Counted from the first letter of the stretch, positions 1 to 7,834 are shown. The stretch is 11,161 nt of DNA from an uncultured beta proteobacterium (GCA_903933395.1 CAIZKA010000378.1:1-11161); one strand, 5' to 3'. Notes: generated by a model from the sequence alone, not told the origin. Program-made: numbers and translations.

Positions 1-1251
<1,251 letters not shown>

Positions 1252-1380
1252 GATTCTCCCATTCACTTTTCTAAAAATAGCTTGATCCGCGAACGCGTCT
1301 TGTAGTCTTGTGGGTTCGCACCGGATGCACGCCCTGAATACCCGGACAACGTGCGAGGGCTATGATAACGCCTTTCGACT
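1252..1380. promoter_or_regulatory. divergent pntA/corA intergenic region
   Basis: This 129-bp gap must hold the promoters of both divergent genes. On the plus strand TATGATAAC at 1361-1369 looks like a -10 box, but no convincing -35 box sits 16-18 bp upstream. The stretch also holds a tandem 8-mer, GTCTTGTA then GTCTTGTG (1297-1312), framed by an inverted repeat GCGAAC (1289-1294) and GTTCGC (1314-1319). That arrangement could bind a regulator, but no known operator is recognised. If the -10 call is right, corA transcription starts near 1373, which favours translation from the ATG at 1399 over the GTG at 1381. Confidence 0.3.
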
Positions 1381-2505
1381 GTGACTGAGCCGACCAAGAT
1401 GACGAGTTCAAAGCCGAATCGCCCTCGCTCGCTCGCACGCGCCGCCAGGCGCCTATCGCAAGCGTCCAAGGTGGGCCTGGCGCCGGGCGCGCTGATCCAC
1501 CTGGGAGAACGCAAGACCGAGCAGCCGACGATCACCCTGATCGAGTACGGCGACGCCGAACTGATCGAATACTGCTTCACCTCGCTGGAAGAAGCCAAGG
1601 ACCACCAGCCGCGACTGCCGGTGCTCTGGCTCAACGTGCATGGACTGCACGAACCCGAGGTCATGGCGGAAATCGGCCGTCGCTTCAAGCTGCACCCGCT
1701 GGTGCTGGAAGACATCCTCAACACCAACCAGCGCCCCAAGATCGACGACTACGGCGACTACCTGTTCATGGTCGCCCGCTTTTTCGAGATCGACGGCGAA
1801 AACAACCAGATCGGCTCCGACCAGGTCAGCCTGATCCTCGGCCCGAACTTCGTCCTGACCTTCCAGGAGCGGCCCAGCGGCCGCTTCGACCCGGTGCGCG
1901 AGCGCCTGCGCCAGAATCGCGGCCAGATACGCAAGCTGGGCGCCGACTACCTCGCCTATTCCCTGCTCGACGCCATCGTCGACCGTTACTTCACCATCCT
2001 CGAAAACATCGGCGAACGCACCGAGGAACTCGAAGACGTGATGCTCGAGCACCCGCGGCCGGGCGCGCTGCAAATGGTGCATCAACTCAAGCGCGAGACC
2101 CTGAACCTGCGCCGCTCGATCTGGCCGCTGCGCGAAGTCATCAACAGCCTGACCCGCGCCGACGACCGCTTCTTCCGCCCCGAAACCCGGCCCTACCTGC
2201 GCGACATCTACGACCACACGGTGCACGCCATCGAATCGCTGGAAGCCAACCGCGACGTGATCGCCGGCATGCTCGACATCTACCTGTCCTCAGTCAGCAA
2301 CCGGGTCAACCAGGAAGTGCGGGCGCTGACCGTGGTCGCCATCATCTTCATGCCAGCGACGCTGATCTCGGGCATCTTCGGCATGAACTTCAAGGTCATG
2401 CCGCCGCTGGACTGGCCCGACGGCTTCATGATGGCCCTCGGCCTGATGGCGATCGTCGCTTCGACGCTGAGTTTTATCTTCTGGCGCCGGCGCTGGCTGG
2501 AGTAG
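1381..2505 (+). CDS. corA: CorA-family magnesium/cobalt transporter
   Basis: This gene encodes a 374-residue CorA channel of the inner membrane, a homopentamer that imports Mg2+ (and Co2+). A large cytoplasmic domain comes first, with family blocks such as HPLVLEDILNTNQRPK and a long helix containing HQLKRETLNLRRSIWPLRE. Two membrane segments lie at the very C-terminus. The signature GMNF is at residues 334-337 at the end of TM1, and a basic tail RRRWLE follows TM2. From recalled sequence it resembles the Thermotoga maritima-type CorA of known structure along most of its length more than it does E. coli CorA. The GTG at 1381 is the longest start, but neither it nor the in-frame ATG at 1399 has a strong Shine-Dalgarno. 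The ATG would give a 368-residue protein and fits the candidate -10 box better. It is divergent from pntA and convergent with vapC. Confidence 0.93.
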   Translation: MTEPTKMTSSKPNRPRSLARAARRLSQASKVGLAPGALIHLGERKTEQPTITLIEYGDAELIEYCFTSLEEAKDHQPRLPVLWLNVHGLHEPEVMAEIGRRFKLHPLVLEDILNTNQRPKIDDYGDYLFMVARFFEIDGENNQIGSDQVSLILGPNFVLTFQERPSGRFDPVRERLRQNRGQIRKLGADYLAYSLLDAIVDRYFTILENIGERTEELEDVMLEHPRPGALQMVHQLKRETLNLRRSIWPLREVINSLTRADDRFFRPETRPYLRDIYDHTVHAIESLEANRDVIAGMLDIYLSSVSNRVNQEVRALTVVAIIFMPATLISGIFGMNFKVMPPLDWPDGFMMALGLMAIVASTLSFIFWRRRWLE

Positions 2506-2563
2506 TCGCGAAACAGGCGGCGCGAGCGGCGCGGCATGTCAGATGTTCAGCAGAGCAAATGTC

Positions 2564-2597
2564 GCTGACCCCATATCACTACTCTGGGAATGTCAGC
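2564..2597. repeat. stem-loop between convergent corA and vapC, REP-like
   Basis: GCTGACCCCA (2564-2573) can pair with TGGG-AAT-GTCAGC (2585-2597). The result is a 6-bp plus 4-bp stem with a 3-nt bulge and an 11-nt loop. A further pair TGTCGCT (2560-2566) and AGCGACA (2606-2612) overlaps it. The position, 3' of two convergent genes, suits a bidirectional transcription barrier, but there is no T-run, so it is not a standard intrinsic terminator. A RAYT relic lies ~800 bp away, so this could also be a leftover REP palindrome. That link is inference. The rest of 2506-2642 shows no gene. Confidence 0.4.
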
Positions 2598-2642
2598 TAT
2601 GCAGGAGCGACAGAACTGTCCCTTGATGGCCGATCTCCGACT

Positions 2643-3041
2643 TCATCTCCAATCCTCAACCTGCAATCCACTGACTCGCTTGAACTCGCCAACATTTGAA
2701 GTAACCACCACCAAGCCCCGTGCCAGCGCCGTTCCAGCTATCAGGACATCGTAAGCTCCGATAGGCTGACCCTGGGTCTTGAGCGCCGCGCGGATCGCCG
2801 CAGCGGCCTGCGCATCGGCTTCATCAAACGGTAGAGTGGCGATGGTCGAAAAAAACGCGTCCAGTATCGGTGCCAGCTTCTTTGCGCGCACGGTGTTAAG
2901 CGCGAGGCCGTAATCCACCTCCATGCGCGTAAGCGCGGATACGCCTATCAGATTCGGCGGCGTAGCTTTGATGCGTGCCAGGACGCTGGGTTGGCCTTTG
3001 ACAAAATCAGAGACCGTGCAGGTGTCGAGCAGATACTTCAT
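2643..3041 (-). CDS. vapC: VapC-type PIN-domain ribonuclease toxin
   Basis: The 132-residue product is a single PIN domain, the usual length for VapC toxins, which are Mg2+-dependent RNases that cut specific RNAs when freed from the antitoxin. The expected acidic centre is present: D6 in YLLDTC, E41 in RMEVDYGL, D98 in GAYDVLIAGTAL, and N116 in TSNVGEF at the fourth site. No key residue is missing, so the toxin looks active. Its ATG overlaps the vapB stop as ATGA (3038-3041), which implies translational coupling. Base composition is visibly lower in GC than corA or the acyl-CoA synthetase, consistent with acquisition. RNA target and cellular effect cannot be told from sequence. Confidence 0.93.
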   Translation of the reverse strand: MKYLLDTCTVSDFVKGQPSVLARIKATPPNLIGVSALTRMEVDYGLALNTVRAKKLAPILDAFFSTIATLPFDEADAQAAAAIRAALKTQGQPIGAYDVLIAGTALARGLVVVTSNVGEFKRVSGLQVEDWR

Positions 3042-3274
3042 GCCAGCGGGTCAGCAACCGGCGGCTTGAGGCGGTCTCTGCTTGCTTCAAACAGCGGCAT
3101 GTCGGCCATACCCTTGAAGGCCAGCACTTCAGCGGGCCACTGAGGTTTGCCGCGTCGCTTCAGCCACTCGCTCACCGCCTGGCGGACCAGCGCATTCCGG
3201 CTTTCGCCAGCCTTCTTTGCAACTTTGTTGAGCTGCTGACCGGTTTCGTCGTCAAGGTAGATGTTGAAGTTCAT
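3038..3274 (-). CDS. vapB: VapB-type ribbon-helix-helix antitoxin
   Basis: The 78-residue protein starts with a short beta strand and two helices of the ribbon-helix-helix/CopG type: MNFNIYLDDETGQQLNKVA, then ESRNALVRQAVSEWLKRR, about residues 1-45. This fold dimerises on palindromic DNA. The C-terminal ~30 residues should wrap and block VapC. The ATG at 3274 is chosen because GGAG lies 9 nt upstream and the fold begins exactly there. The frame is open back to 3397, but the added residues would overlap the operator and promoter and do not resemble the family. The stop overlaps the vapC start by ATGA. Autoregulation through the palindrome at 3291-3316 is likely. Confidence 0.88.
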   Translation of the reverse strand: MNFNIYLDDETGQQLNKVAKKAGESRNALVRQAVSEWLKRRGKPQWPAEVLAFKGMADMPLFEASRDRLKPPVADPLA

Positions 3275-3290
3275 GATTACGGTCTCCATA

Positions 3291-3316
3291 CGCATAACTG
3301 CTTTATATGTTATACG
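3291..3316 (-). promoter_or_regulatory. vapBC operator palindrome with overlapping -10-like sequence
   Basis: CGCATAAC (3291-3298) and GTTATACG (3309-3316) form an inverted repeat with 8-bp arms and one mismatch, separated by 10 bp. It lies 17 bp upstream of the vapB start codon. On the minus strand the palindrome contains TATAAC and TATAAA, either of which could be the -10 box. No clear -35 box was found. Binding of a VapB/VapBC complex here would cover the promoter, the usual autorepression arrangement for such modules. Confidence 0.5.
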
Positions 3317-3390
3317 AAGGAAGTGCGAATTGGAAGGCGTCCGAGAGCAGCCAAAGGGGGCAGAGTCATATGGCTTCCTGAGCGCCTGAC

Positions 3391-3540
3391 ATGCCACGTC
3401 GCCCGCGCATTCTGCTTCCTGACAACCCGCTGCACCTCGTCCAGCGCGGCAGTAATCGAGCTCGGTGCCACGTTGCCGAGGAGGACTACCACTTACCTCA
3501 GCAGCACGCGCTGACTGTGGCGACCAGTTCCATCACCGCC
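3391..3540 (+). pseudogene. 5' remnant of a REP-associated tyrosine transposase (RAYT, IS200-like)
   Basis: The frame from ATG 3391 reads MPRRPRILLPDNPLHLVQRG and continues with SNR and AEEDYH. This closely resembles the start of RAYT/Y1-type transposases of the 'PRRPRxxLPxxPxHxxQRGxNR' type. Similarity stops after ~34 codons (near 3492). A weak continuation in another frame (AARADCGDQFHH, about 3498-3536) could be the family segment around AADYGC.IHAY, implying a frameshift. The HUH motif and catalytic tyrosine region are absent, so it cannot be active. The rest of the 315-bp stretch 3275-3589 holds the vapBC operator on the left and no recognisable gene on the right. Confidence 0.65.
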
Positions 3541-3589
3541 AGCTTCGTTCAGCCTGGGCCGCCAAACGCCGTACCACCAGCGCCGACTT

Positions 3590-5251
3590 TCAGCGCCCGC
3601 GCAGGAAGCGCCGCTGCACCTTGCCGGTGGTGGTCATCGGCAGAGCGTCGATGAACTCGATGATCTTCGGGTACTCGTAGGGCGCGAGGTATTGCCGCAC
3701 ATGCTGCTGCAGCGAGGCCTCGAGTTCGGCCGAGGGTGTATGCCCTGCGGCGAGCACGATGAAGGCCTTGACCACCGTGCCGCGCGTTTCGTCGGGCTCG
3801 CCGATCACCGCGGCATTGGCCACCGCCGCATGCTTGACCAGGCAGTTCTCGATCTCTCCCGGGCCGATGCGGTAGCCGGCGCTCTTGAACATGTCGTCCG
3901 AGCGCCCCTGGTAGCGGAGCACGCCGTCCTCGTCCATTTTTGCCAGGTCGCCGGTGCGGCCCCAGGCCTGCGGATCGGCTATGCCGCCGCCGAAGAATTT
4001 TTCCGCCGTGGCCTGCGGGTTGTTCCAGTAGCCGAGCATGAACACCGGGTCCATCTCGCCGTTGCAGCTGCGCCGGACGCAGACTTCGCCCATTTCGCCG
4101 GGCGCCACCGGATTGCCTTCGTCATCCAGCACGCCGAGTTGGTGCCCCGGATAGCCGCGGCCCATGGCCCCGGGCTTGGGCGGCGTCACCGCGGCGCAGT
4201 TGCCGACGATGTAGTTGATCTCGGTCTGGCCGTACATCTCATTCACCGTCACGCCCAGCGCCTCCTGCGCCCAGGCACAGACGGTTTCGCCGACGGGCTC
4301 GCCGGCGCTCATGATGCTGCGCAGGACGAGGTCGTACTTTTCCTTCGGCTGCGGCACGGCCTTCATCATCATTTTCAGCGCCGTGGGAAAGAGGAAACTG
4401 TTCCTCACGCCGTACTTTTCCATGAGCCAGAAGGCCTTGTCCGGATCGAAGCGGCCGCGATAGCCGAGTATCGGCTGGCCGAAGTTCCAGCTCGGCAGCA
4501 GGGCGTCGAAGAGGCCGCCGGTCCACGCCCAGTCGGCCGGCGACCAGAACATGTCGCCGCGCTGCGGATAGAAATCGTGCGAACAGACGAAGCCCGAAAG
4601 GTTGCCGATCAGGCTGCGCTGCGCGATCAGCGCGCCCTTGGGATTGCCCGTGGTACCGCTGGTGTAGATGATCAGCGCCGGATCGTCGGCCGCGGTGTCC
4701 GTCGCCACGTAGCGCGAGGAAGCCAGCGGCAGCAGCGTGCTCCACTCGCGCACCCAGGATTCGCGCGCGCCGCCGACGCCGATGACGTGCTTGAGGTCCG
4801 GCAGCTTGTCGCGCACGGCGCCGAGCTTTTCCAGGCCGCCCTCGTCGATGATGGCCACGCGCACCCCGGCGTGGGTCAGGCGGAATTCCAGCGCATCGGC
4901 GCCGAACAGGTGCGACACCGGCACGGCGATCGCGCCCATCTGGTAGCAGGCCATGTGCGCGACGCCGGTTTCGGGCCGCTGCGGCAGGATGATGGCGACG
5001 CGGTCGCCGGCCATGACGCCCATGGCGCCCAGCACGTTGCTCAGGCGGTTGGCGGCCTGCTGCACGTCCCAGAAGCTCCAGGCCTCGGTGTGACCGGCCT
5101 CGTCCTCGTAGTAGAGGGCAAAGCGCGAGCGGTCGTCGGCCCAACGGCCGCAGCAGGCCTGGGCGATGTTGTAGCGCGGCGGGACGTTCCAGCGGAAGGA
5201 ATCGCGCAGGGTTTGCCAGTCGCGCGCCGTGGCGTCGAGAACGATGTCCAT
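3590..5251 (-). CDS. AMP-forming acyl-CoA synthetase (acetyl/medium-chain type)
   Basis: The 553-residue protein belongs to the ANL adenylate-forming superfamily and should activate a carboxylate via an acyl-AMP and transfer it to CoA. Core motifs are intact and in order: P-loop YTSGTTGNPKG (~196-206), NEMYGQTE (~337-344), GRTGDLA (431-437), the hinge region YQGRSDDMFKSAGYRIGPGE (447-466), and the C-terminal catalytic lysine K544 in MTTTGKVQRR. Length and the WSPADWAWTGG block (~236-246) suggest the acetyl-/medium-chain synthetase branch. The substrate cannot be read from sequence, so no symbol is given. No Shine-Dalgarno precedes ATG 5251, because a repeat element ends 6 nt upstream. It lies on the same strand and downstream of glcF, but the 163-nt gap contains a promoter candidate, so it may be expressed independently. 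A medium-chain or propionate/acetate substrate are alternatives. Confidence 0.9.
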   Translation of the reverse strand: MDIVLDATARDWQTLRDSFRWNVPPRYNIAQACCGRWADDRSRFALYYEDEAGHTEAWSFWDVQQAANRLSNVLGAMGVMAGDRVAIILPQRPETGVAHMACYQMGAIAVPVSHLFGADALEFRLTHAGVRVAIIDEGGLEKLGAVRDKLPDLKHVIGVGGARESWVREWSTLLPLASSRYVATDTAADDPALIIYTSGTTGNPKGALIAQRSLIGNLSGFVCSHDFYPQRGDMFWSPADWAWTGGLFDALLPSWNFGQPILGYRGRFDPDKAFWLMEKYGVRNSFLFPTALKMMMKAVPQPKEKYDLVLRSIMSAGEPVGETVCAWAQEALGVTVNEMYGQTEINYIVGNCAAVTPPKPGAMGRGYPGHQLGVLDDEGNPVAPGEMGEVCVRRSCNGEMDPVFMLGYWNNPQATAEKFFGGGIADPQAWGRTGDLAKMDEDGVLRYQGRSDDMFKSAGYRIGPGEIENCLVKHAAVANAAVIGEPDETRGTVVKAFIVLAAGHTPSAELEASLQQHVRQYLAPYEYPKIIEFIDALPMTTTGKVQRRFLRGR

Positions 5252-5257
5252 AGCGTC

Positions 5258-5415
5258 AGAACTTGTGAAGAAATCGTAGCGAGCGGGCCGCAGCGGGGTG
5301 CGGCCGGAGCGCAGCTACCGGAATATATGTCGTTATATGTGAGGATAGCCGGGTTTGCCAACTGAGCCGCCCAAGCCCCGATCCGGCACGCGCAGTAGAT
5401 TTATTCACAAGTTCT
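5258..5415. mobile_element. 158-bp MITE-like element with 18-bp terminal inverted repeats
   Basis: AGAACTTGTGAAGAAATC (5258-5275) and the reverse complement of 5398-5415 (AGAACTTGTGAATAAATC) match at 17 of 18 positions. With a one-base gap the match continues weakly for ~16 more bases on each arm. Inside are a perfect 7-bp stem GGCCGCA/TGCGGCC (5286-5292 and 5299-5305), an outer GTAGC/GCTAC pair (5276-5280 and 5314-5318), and two TATATGT copies near 5325-5340. The element has no coding capacity and no obvious target-site duplication. It spans nearly the whole glcF-synthetase gap: one end lies inside the glcF stop codon and the other 6 nt from the synthetase start. The symmetry is seen directly; mobility is inferred. 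Confidence 0.55.
5332..5361 (-). promoter_or_regulatory. sigma-70-like promoter for the acyl-CoA synthetase
   Basis: On the minus strand TTGGCA (5361-5356) is followed after 18 bp by TATAAC (5337-5332). Each hexamer differs from consensus at one base. Transcription would start near 5325, giving a ~75-nt leader that contains the GGCCGCA/TGCGGCC stem-loop before the ATG at 5251. The whole promoter lies inside the inverted-repeat element at 5258-5415, so the element may supply it. No activator or repressor site is recognised. Confidence 0.5.
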
Positions 5416-6656
5416 CATGATGCGAGCCGCTCGTCGATCAGTTCTATCCAGTGCCGCACCGGCACATCCGTGACGCCCTGCAGGTGGGCCATGCAGCCGA
5501 CATTGGCGCTGGCGATCGTCGCCGGTGCACCGGCCGTCAGCGCGGCGATCTTGTTGGCCTGCAGGCGCTGCGACAGCACCGGCTGCAACACCGAATAGGT
5601 GCCCGCCGAGCCGCAACATAAATGCGAATCCGCCACCGGCGTCAGGCGGTAGCCCGCCGCGGTCAGCAGCAATTCCACGGTGCCGCGGATCTTGAGCCCG
5701 TGCTGCAGGCTGCAGGGACTTTGGAAAGCCAGCGGCTTTTCGCTTTCCGGCAAGGGCACGCAGTTCAGCAACAGGCTGCCCAGCGCATCCGCTTCCGCCG
5801 TGATGACCTCGCTGATGTCGCGGGTCGCCAGCACCACCCGCGCCGCCTTCAGCGCGTAATCGGGATCGTCCTGCAGCAGGTGGGCATATTCGAGCACGTG
5901 CGAGCCGCAGCCCGAGGCCGTCATCACCAGGCACTCGGCACCGGCTTCGAGCAGCGGCCACCAGGCATCGATGTTGCGCCGGGCATCGTCGCGCGATCCC
6001 TCGGCCGCATTCAGGTGCAGGCGCACCGCGCCGCAGCAGCCGGCGCCGCCGGCCTCGACCATCTGGATGCCCAGTCGATCCAGCACGCGCCGCGTCGCGC
6101 CATTCACGTTCGGATACATCGAGGGCTGGACGCAGCCGGCCAGCGCGACCATCTGCCGCGCATGAAGGCGATGCGGCGTCGGACCCGCCGAGGACAGCGG
6201 CGGCACCTTGGCGCGCAGCACTCCCGGCAGCAGCATGCGTACCGACTGCCCCAGCTTCATCGCCGCGCCGAACAGCATGGAGCGCGGCAGCAGGTTCTTC
6301 AGCGTCCCGCGCATGAATGCATCGCTGCCGCTGCGCGGCACCTTCTGCTCGACCACCTCGCGGCCGATGTCGAGCAGGCGCGTGTAATGCACGCCTGAGG
6401 GGCAGGTACTCTCGCAGGAGCGGCAGGAGAGGCAGCGGTCGAGATGCAGGCGGGTCTTTTCCGTCGGCTCGGCACCTTCCAGCACCTGCTTGATCAGGTA
6501 GATGCGGCCACGCGGGCCGTCGAGTTCGTCGCCCAGCAACTGGTAGGTCGGGCAGGTCGCGGTGCAGAAGCCGCAATGCACGCAGCGGCGCAGGATTTCC
6601 TCGGCCTCGCGGCCGGCGGTGGTATGACGGATGAAATCGGCGAGGTGGGTTTCCAT
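5415..6656 (-). CDS. glcF: glycolate oxidase iron-sulfur subunit GlcF
   Basis: The 413-residue protein is the electron-transfer subunit that passes electrons from the GlcD/GlcE flavoproteins toward the quinone pool at the inner membrane. Two 4Fe-4S ferredoxin-type motifs lie near the N-terminus: C25-x2-C28-x2-C31-x3-C35 (CVHCGFCTATC) and C75-x2-C78-x2-C81-x3-C85 (CLSCRSCESTC). Two cysteine-rich CCG blocks follow, GAGCCG (205-209) and HLCCGSAG (345-352), as in heterodisulfide-reductase/GlcF/LutA proteins. Length is close to the ~407 residues of E. coli GlcF. The start ATG at 6656 lacks a clear Shine-Dalgarno and lies inside a 19-bp duplication of the glcE/glcF junction. It is the last gene of the glcDEF set. 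LutA-like lactate oxidation subunits are related, but the GlcD and GlcE neighbours favour GlcF. Confidence 0.95.
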   Translation of the reverse strand: METHLADFIRHTTAGREAEEILRRCVHCGFCTATCPTYQLLGDELDGPRGRIYLIKQVLEGAEPTEKTRLHLDRCLSCRSCESTCPSGVHYTRLLDIGREVVEQKVPRSGSDAFMRGTLKNLLPRSMLFGAAMKLGQSVRMLLPGVLRAKVPPLSSAGPTPHRLHARQMVALAGCVQPSMYPNVNGATRRVLDRLGIQMVEAGGAGCCGAVRLHLNAAEGSRDDARRNIDAWWPLLEAGAECLVMTASGCGSHVLEYAHLLQDDPDYALKAARVVLATRDISEVITAEADALGSLLLNCVPLPESEKPLAFQSPCSLQHGLKIRGTVELLLTAAGYRLTPVADSHLCCGSAGTYSVLQPVLSQRLQANKIAALTAGAPATIASANVGCMAHLQGVTDVPVRHWIELIDERLAS

Positions 6657-6664
6657 TTGAACTC
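6646..6664. repeat. right-hand copy of duplicated glcE/glcF junction (at glcF start)
   Basis: TGGGTTTCCATTTGAACTC here matches TGGGTTTCCATCAGAACTC at 6769-6787 in 17 of 19 positions. The shared bases include the glcF start codon context (minus strand ATGGAAACCCA). The two copies flank the CACAGAG inverted-repeat element like a target-site duplication. Confidence 0.75.
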
Positions 6665-6678
6665 AGGAAGAACAGTTA

Positions 6679-6761
6679 GCCACAGAGGTCACAGAGGACA
6701 CAGAGGAAAAGCAGATTGTCAGGAACTGGACTTTCTCTGTGCTCTCTGTGGCCTCTGTGGC
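6679..6761. mobile_element. CACAGAG long inverted-repeat element in the glcE-glcF junction
   Basis: The left arm (6679-6710) starts GCCACAGAGGTCACAGAG and is built of three tandem 9-mers of the form CACAGAGGN. The right arm (6732-6761) is nearly its reverse complement, with CTCTGTG units ending in CCTCTGTGGC. The arms are ~30 bp with a few mismatches around a ~21-nt loop, so the transcript would fold into a long hairpin. A second, related copy lies at 7835-7922. It has no coding capacity. I recall CACAGAG-type elements as common in environmental bacterial genomes, but their mode of movement is not evident here. Confidence 0.75.
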
Positions 6762-6768
6762 TTGAATT

Positions 6769-6787
6769 TGGGTTTCCATCAGAACTC
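6769..6787. repeat. left-hand copy of duplicated junction (glcE stop)
   Basis: On the minus strand this is GAGTTCTGATGGAAACCCA, containing the glcE TGA stop overlapped by an ATG (TGATG). Its partner at 6646-6664 reads GAGTTCAAATGGAAACCCA and contains the present glcF start. Without the 123-bp unit between equivalent points, glcE and glcF would overlap as TGATG. Confidence 0.75.
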
Positions 6788-7819
6788 CGAATACATGCGA
6801 CCAGGATTGAACACGCCATAGGGATCGAAGCTGTGCTTCAGGCGGCGATGCACTTCCATCAGCGCCGGCTGCAGGGGCGCGAAAACGCCGCCGGTCTTGT
6901 CTCCGCCGTGGAACAGCGTGGCGTGGCCGCCGGCCCGCGCCGCCGCCTCGCGCAGTTGCGCCGCATCGCCGTCGCCGCGCAGCCAGCGCTGCGCGCCGCC
7001 CCACTCCAGCAGTTGCTCGCCCGGCAGTTCCAGCGGCGGAGCGACGGAAGGCACCGACAATCGCCACAAAGGCGCATCGCCGGCGAAGAAGGCGGCGCCC
7101 TGCTCGCGCAACCCGTTCCAGAATTCATCGGCCGCCGCCGCGGCGAGCGACTCGCCGCCGAGCTTCTTGCAGGCCGCGGCCACCGCCGCCTGCGCGCCGG
7201 ACAGGCGGATGCTCAGCACGCCGTCCTGCCAGCAACTCGCCACCAGCGGCAGCGGCTGGCCGGCCCAGCGGTTCATCGCCTCCAGCGCCTTGTCCTGCGG
7301 CATTTCAAAACGCAGGCTGGCGTCGCCCGCCGGCAGCGGCAGCACCTTGAGCGAGACGTCGAGGATCAGGCCCAGGGTGCCGAGGCTGCCCGTCATCAGG
7401 CGCGAAACGTCGAAGCCGGCGACATTCTTCATCACCTCGCCGCCGAACCTGAGCACGCGGCCTTCGCCGTCCATGATCCGGACGCCGAGCACGTAATCGC
7501 GCAGGCTGCCGACCGCCGCCCGGCGCGGCCCGGAGAGGCCCGCGGCGACGGCGCCGCCGACCGTGGCGTTGCCGAAGCGCGGCGGCTCGCAGGCGAGGAA
7601 CTGGCGCCGTGCCGCCAGCGCCGACTCCAGTTCCGCCAGCGGCGTGCCGCAGCGCGCGGTGACGACCAGCTCGGTCGGCTCGTAGCTGACGATGCCGGCA
7701 TGGGAGCGTGTATCCAGAACATCTCCCGCCAACGGGCCGCCGTAAAAATCCTTGCTGCCGCCGCCCCTGAGGCGCAGCGGCTTGCGTTCGAGAATGCGGG
7801 CACGGAATTCATCGATCAT
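6779..7819 (-). CDS. glcE: glycolate oxidase FAD-binding subunit GlcE
   Basis: The 346-residue protein is the second flavin subunit of glycolate oxidase, about the usual ~350 residues. It has a PCMH-type FAD-binding fold: RLRGGGSKDFYGG (~16-28), the FAD-contact run GNATVGGAVAAGLSGPRR (~83-100), and RFGGEVMKNVAGFDVSRLMT (~124-143) with GSLGTLGLI after it. The C-terminus has the family end FDPYGVFNPGRMYSEF. The start at ATG 7819 is preceded by AGAGG with good spacing. Upstream lies the second CACAGAG element (7835-7922), which separates it from glcD; downstream lies the first. It probably forms a single transcript with glcD and glcF. Confidence 0.95.
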   Translation of the reverse strand: MIDEFRARILERKPLRLRGGGSKDFYGGPLAGDVLDTRSHAGIVSYEPTELVVTARCGTPLAELESALAARRQFLACEPPRFGNATVGGAVAAGLSGPRRAAVGSLRDYVLGVRIMDGEGRVLRFGGEVMKNVAGFDVSRLMTGSLGTLGLILDVSLKVLPLPAGDASLRFEMPQDKALEAMNRWAGQPLPLVASCWQDGVLSIRLSGAQAAVAAACKKLGGESLAAAAADEFWNGLREQGAAFFAGDAPLWRLSVPSVAPPLELPGEQLLEWGGAQRWLRGDGDAAQLREAAARAGGHATLFHGGDKTGGVFAPLQPALMEVHRRLKHSFDPYGVFNPGRMYSEF

Positions 7820-7834
7820 TTGAAAACCTCTTTT

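Noticed and set aside
1335..1366. Complete sigma-70 promoter for corA
   Set aside because: TATGAT at 1361 is a fair -10 box, but no hexamer at 16-18 bp spacing resembles TTGACA, so only a weak regulatory region is listed.
3275..3397. Longer start for the vapB antitoxin (41 more residues)
   Set aside because: The added part covers the palindromic operator and lacks a ribosome-binding site. The ATG at 3274 has GGAG at good spacing and the fold begins there.
5286..5305. GGCCGCA/TGCGGCC stem as an intrinsic terminator of glcF
   Set aside because: On the minus strand no T-run follows the stem. It lies downstream of the promoter candidate, inside the synthetase leader.
3692..5365. A 557-codon open frame on the plus strand
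   Set aside because: It is antisense to the acyl-CoA synthetase, whose motifs are complete. The translation is Ala/Arg/His-rich with no family resemblance, typical of a high-GC shadow frame.
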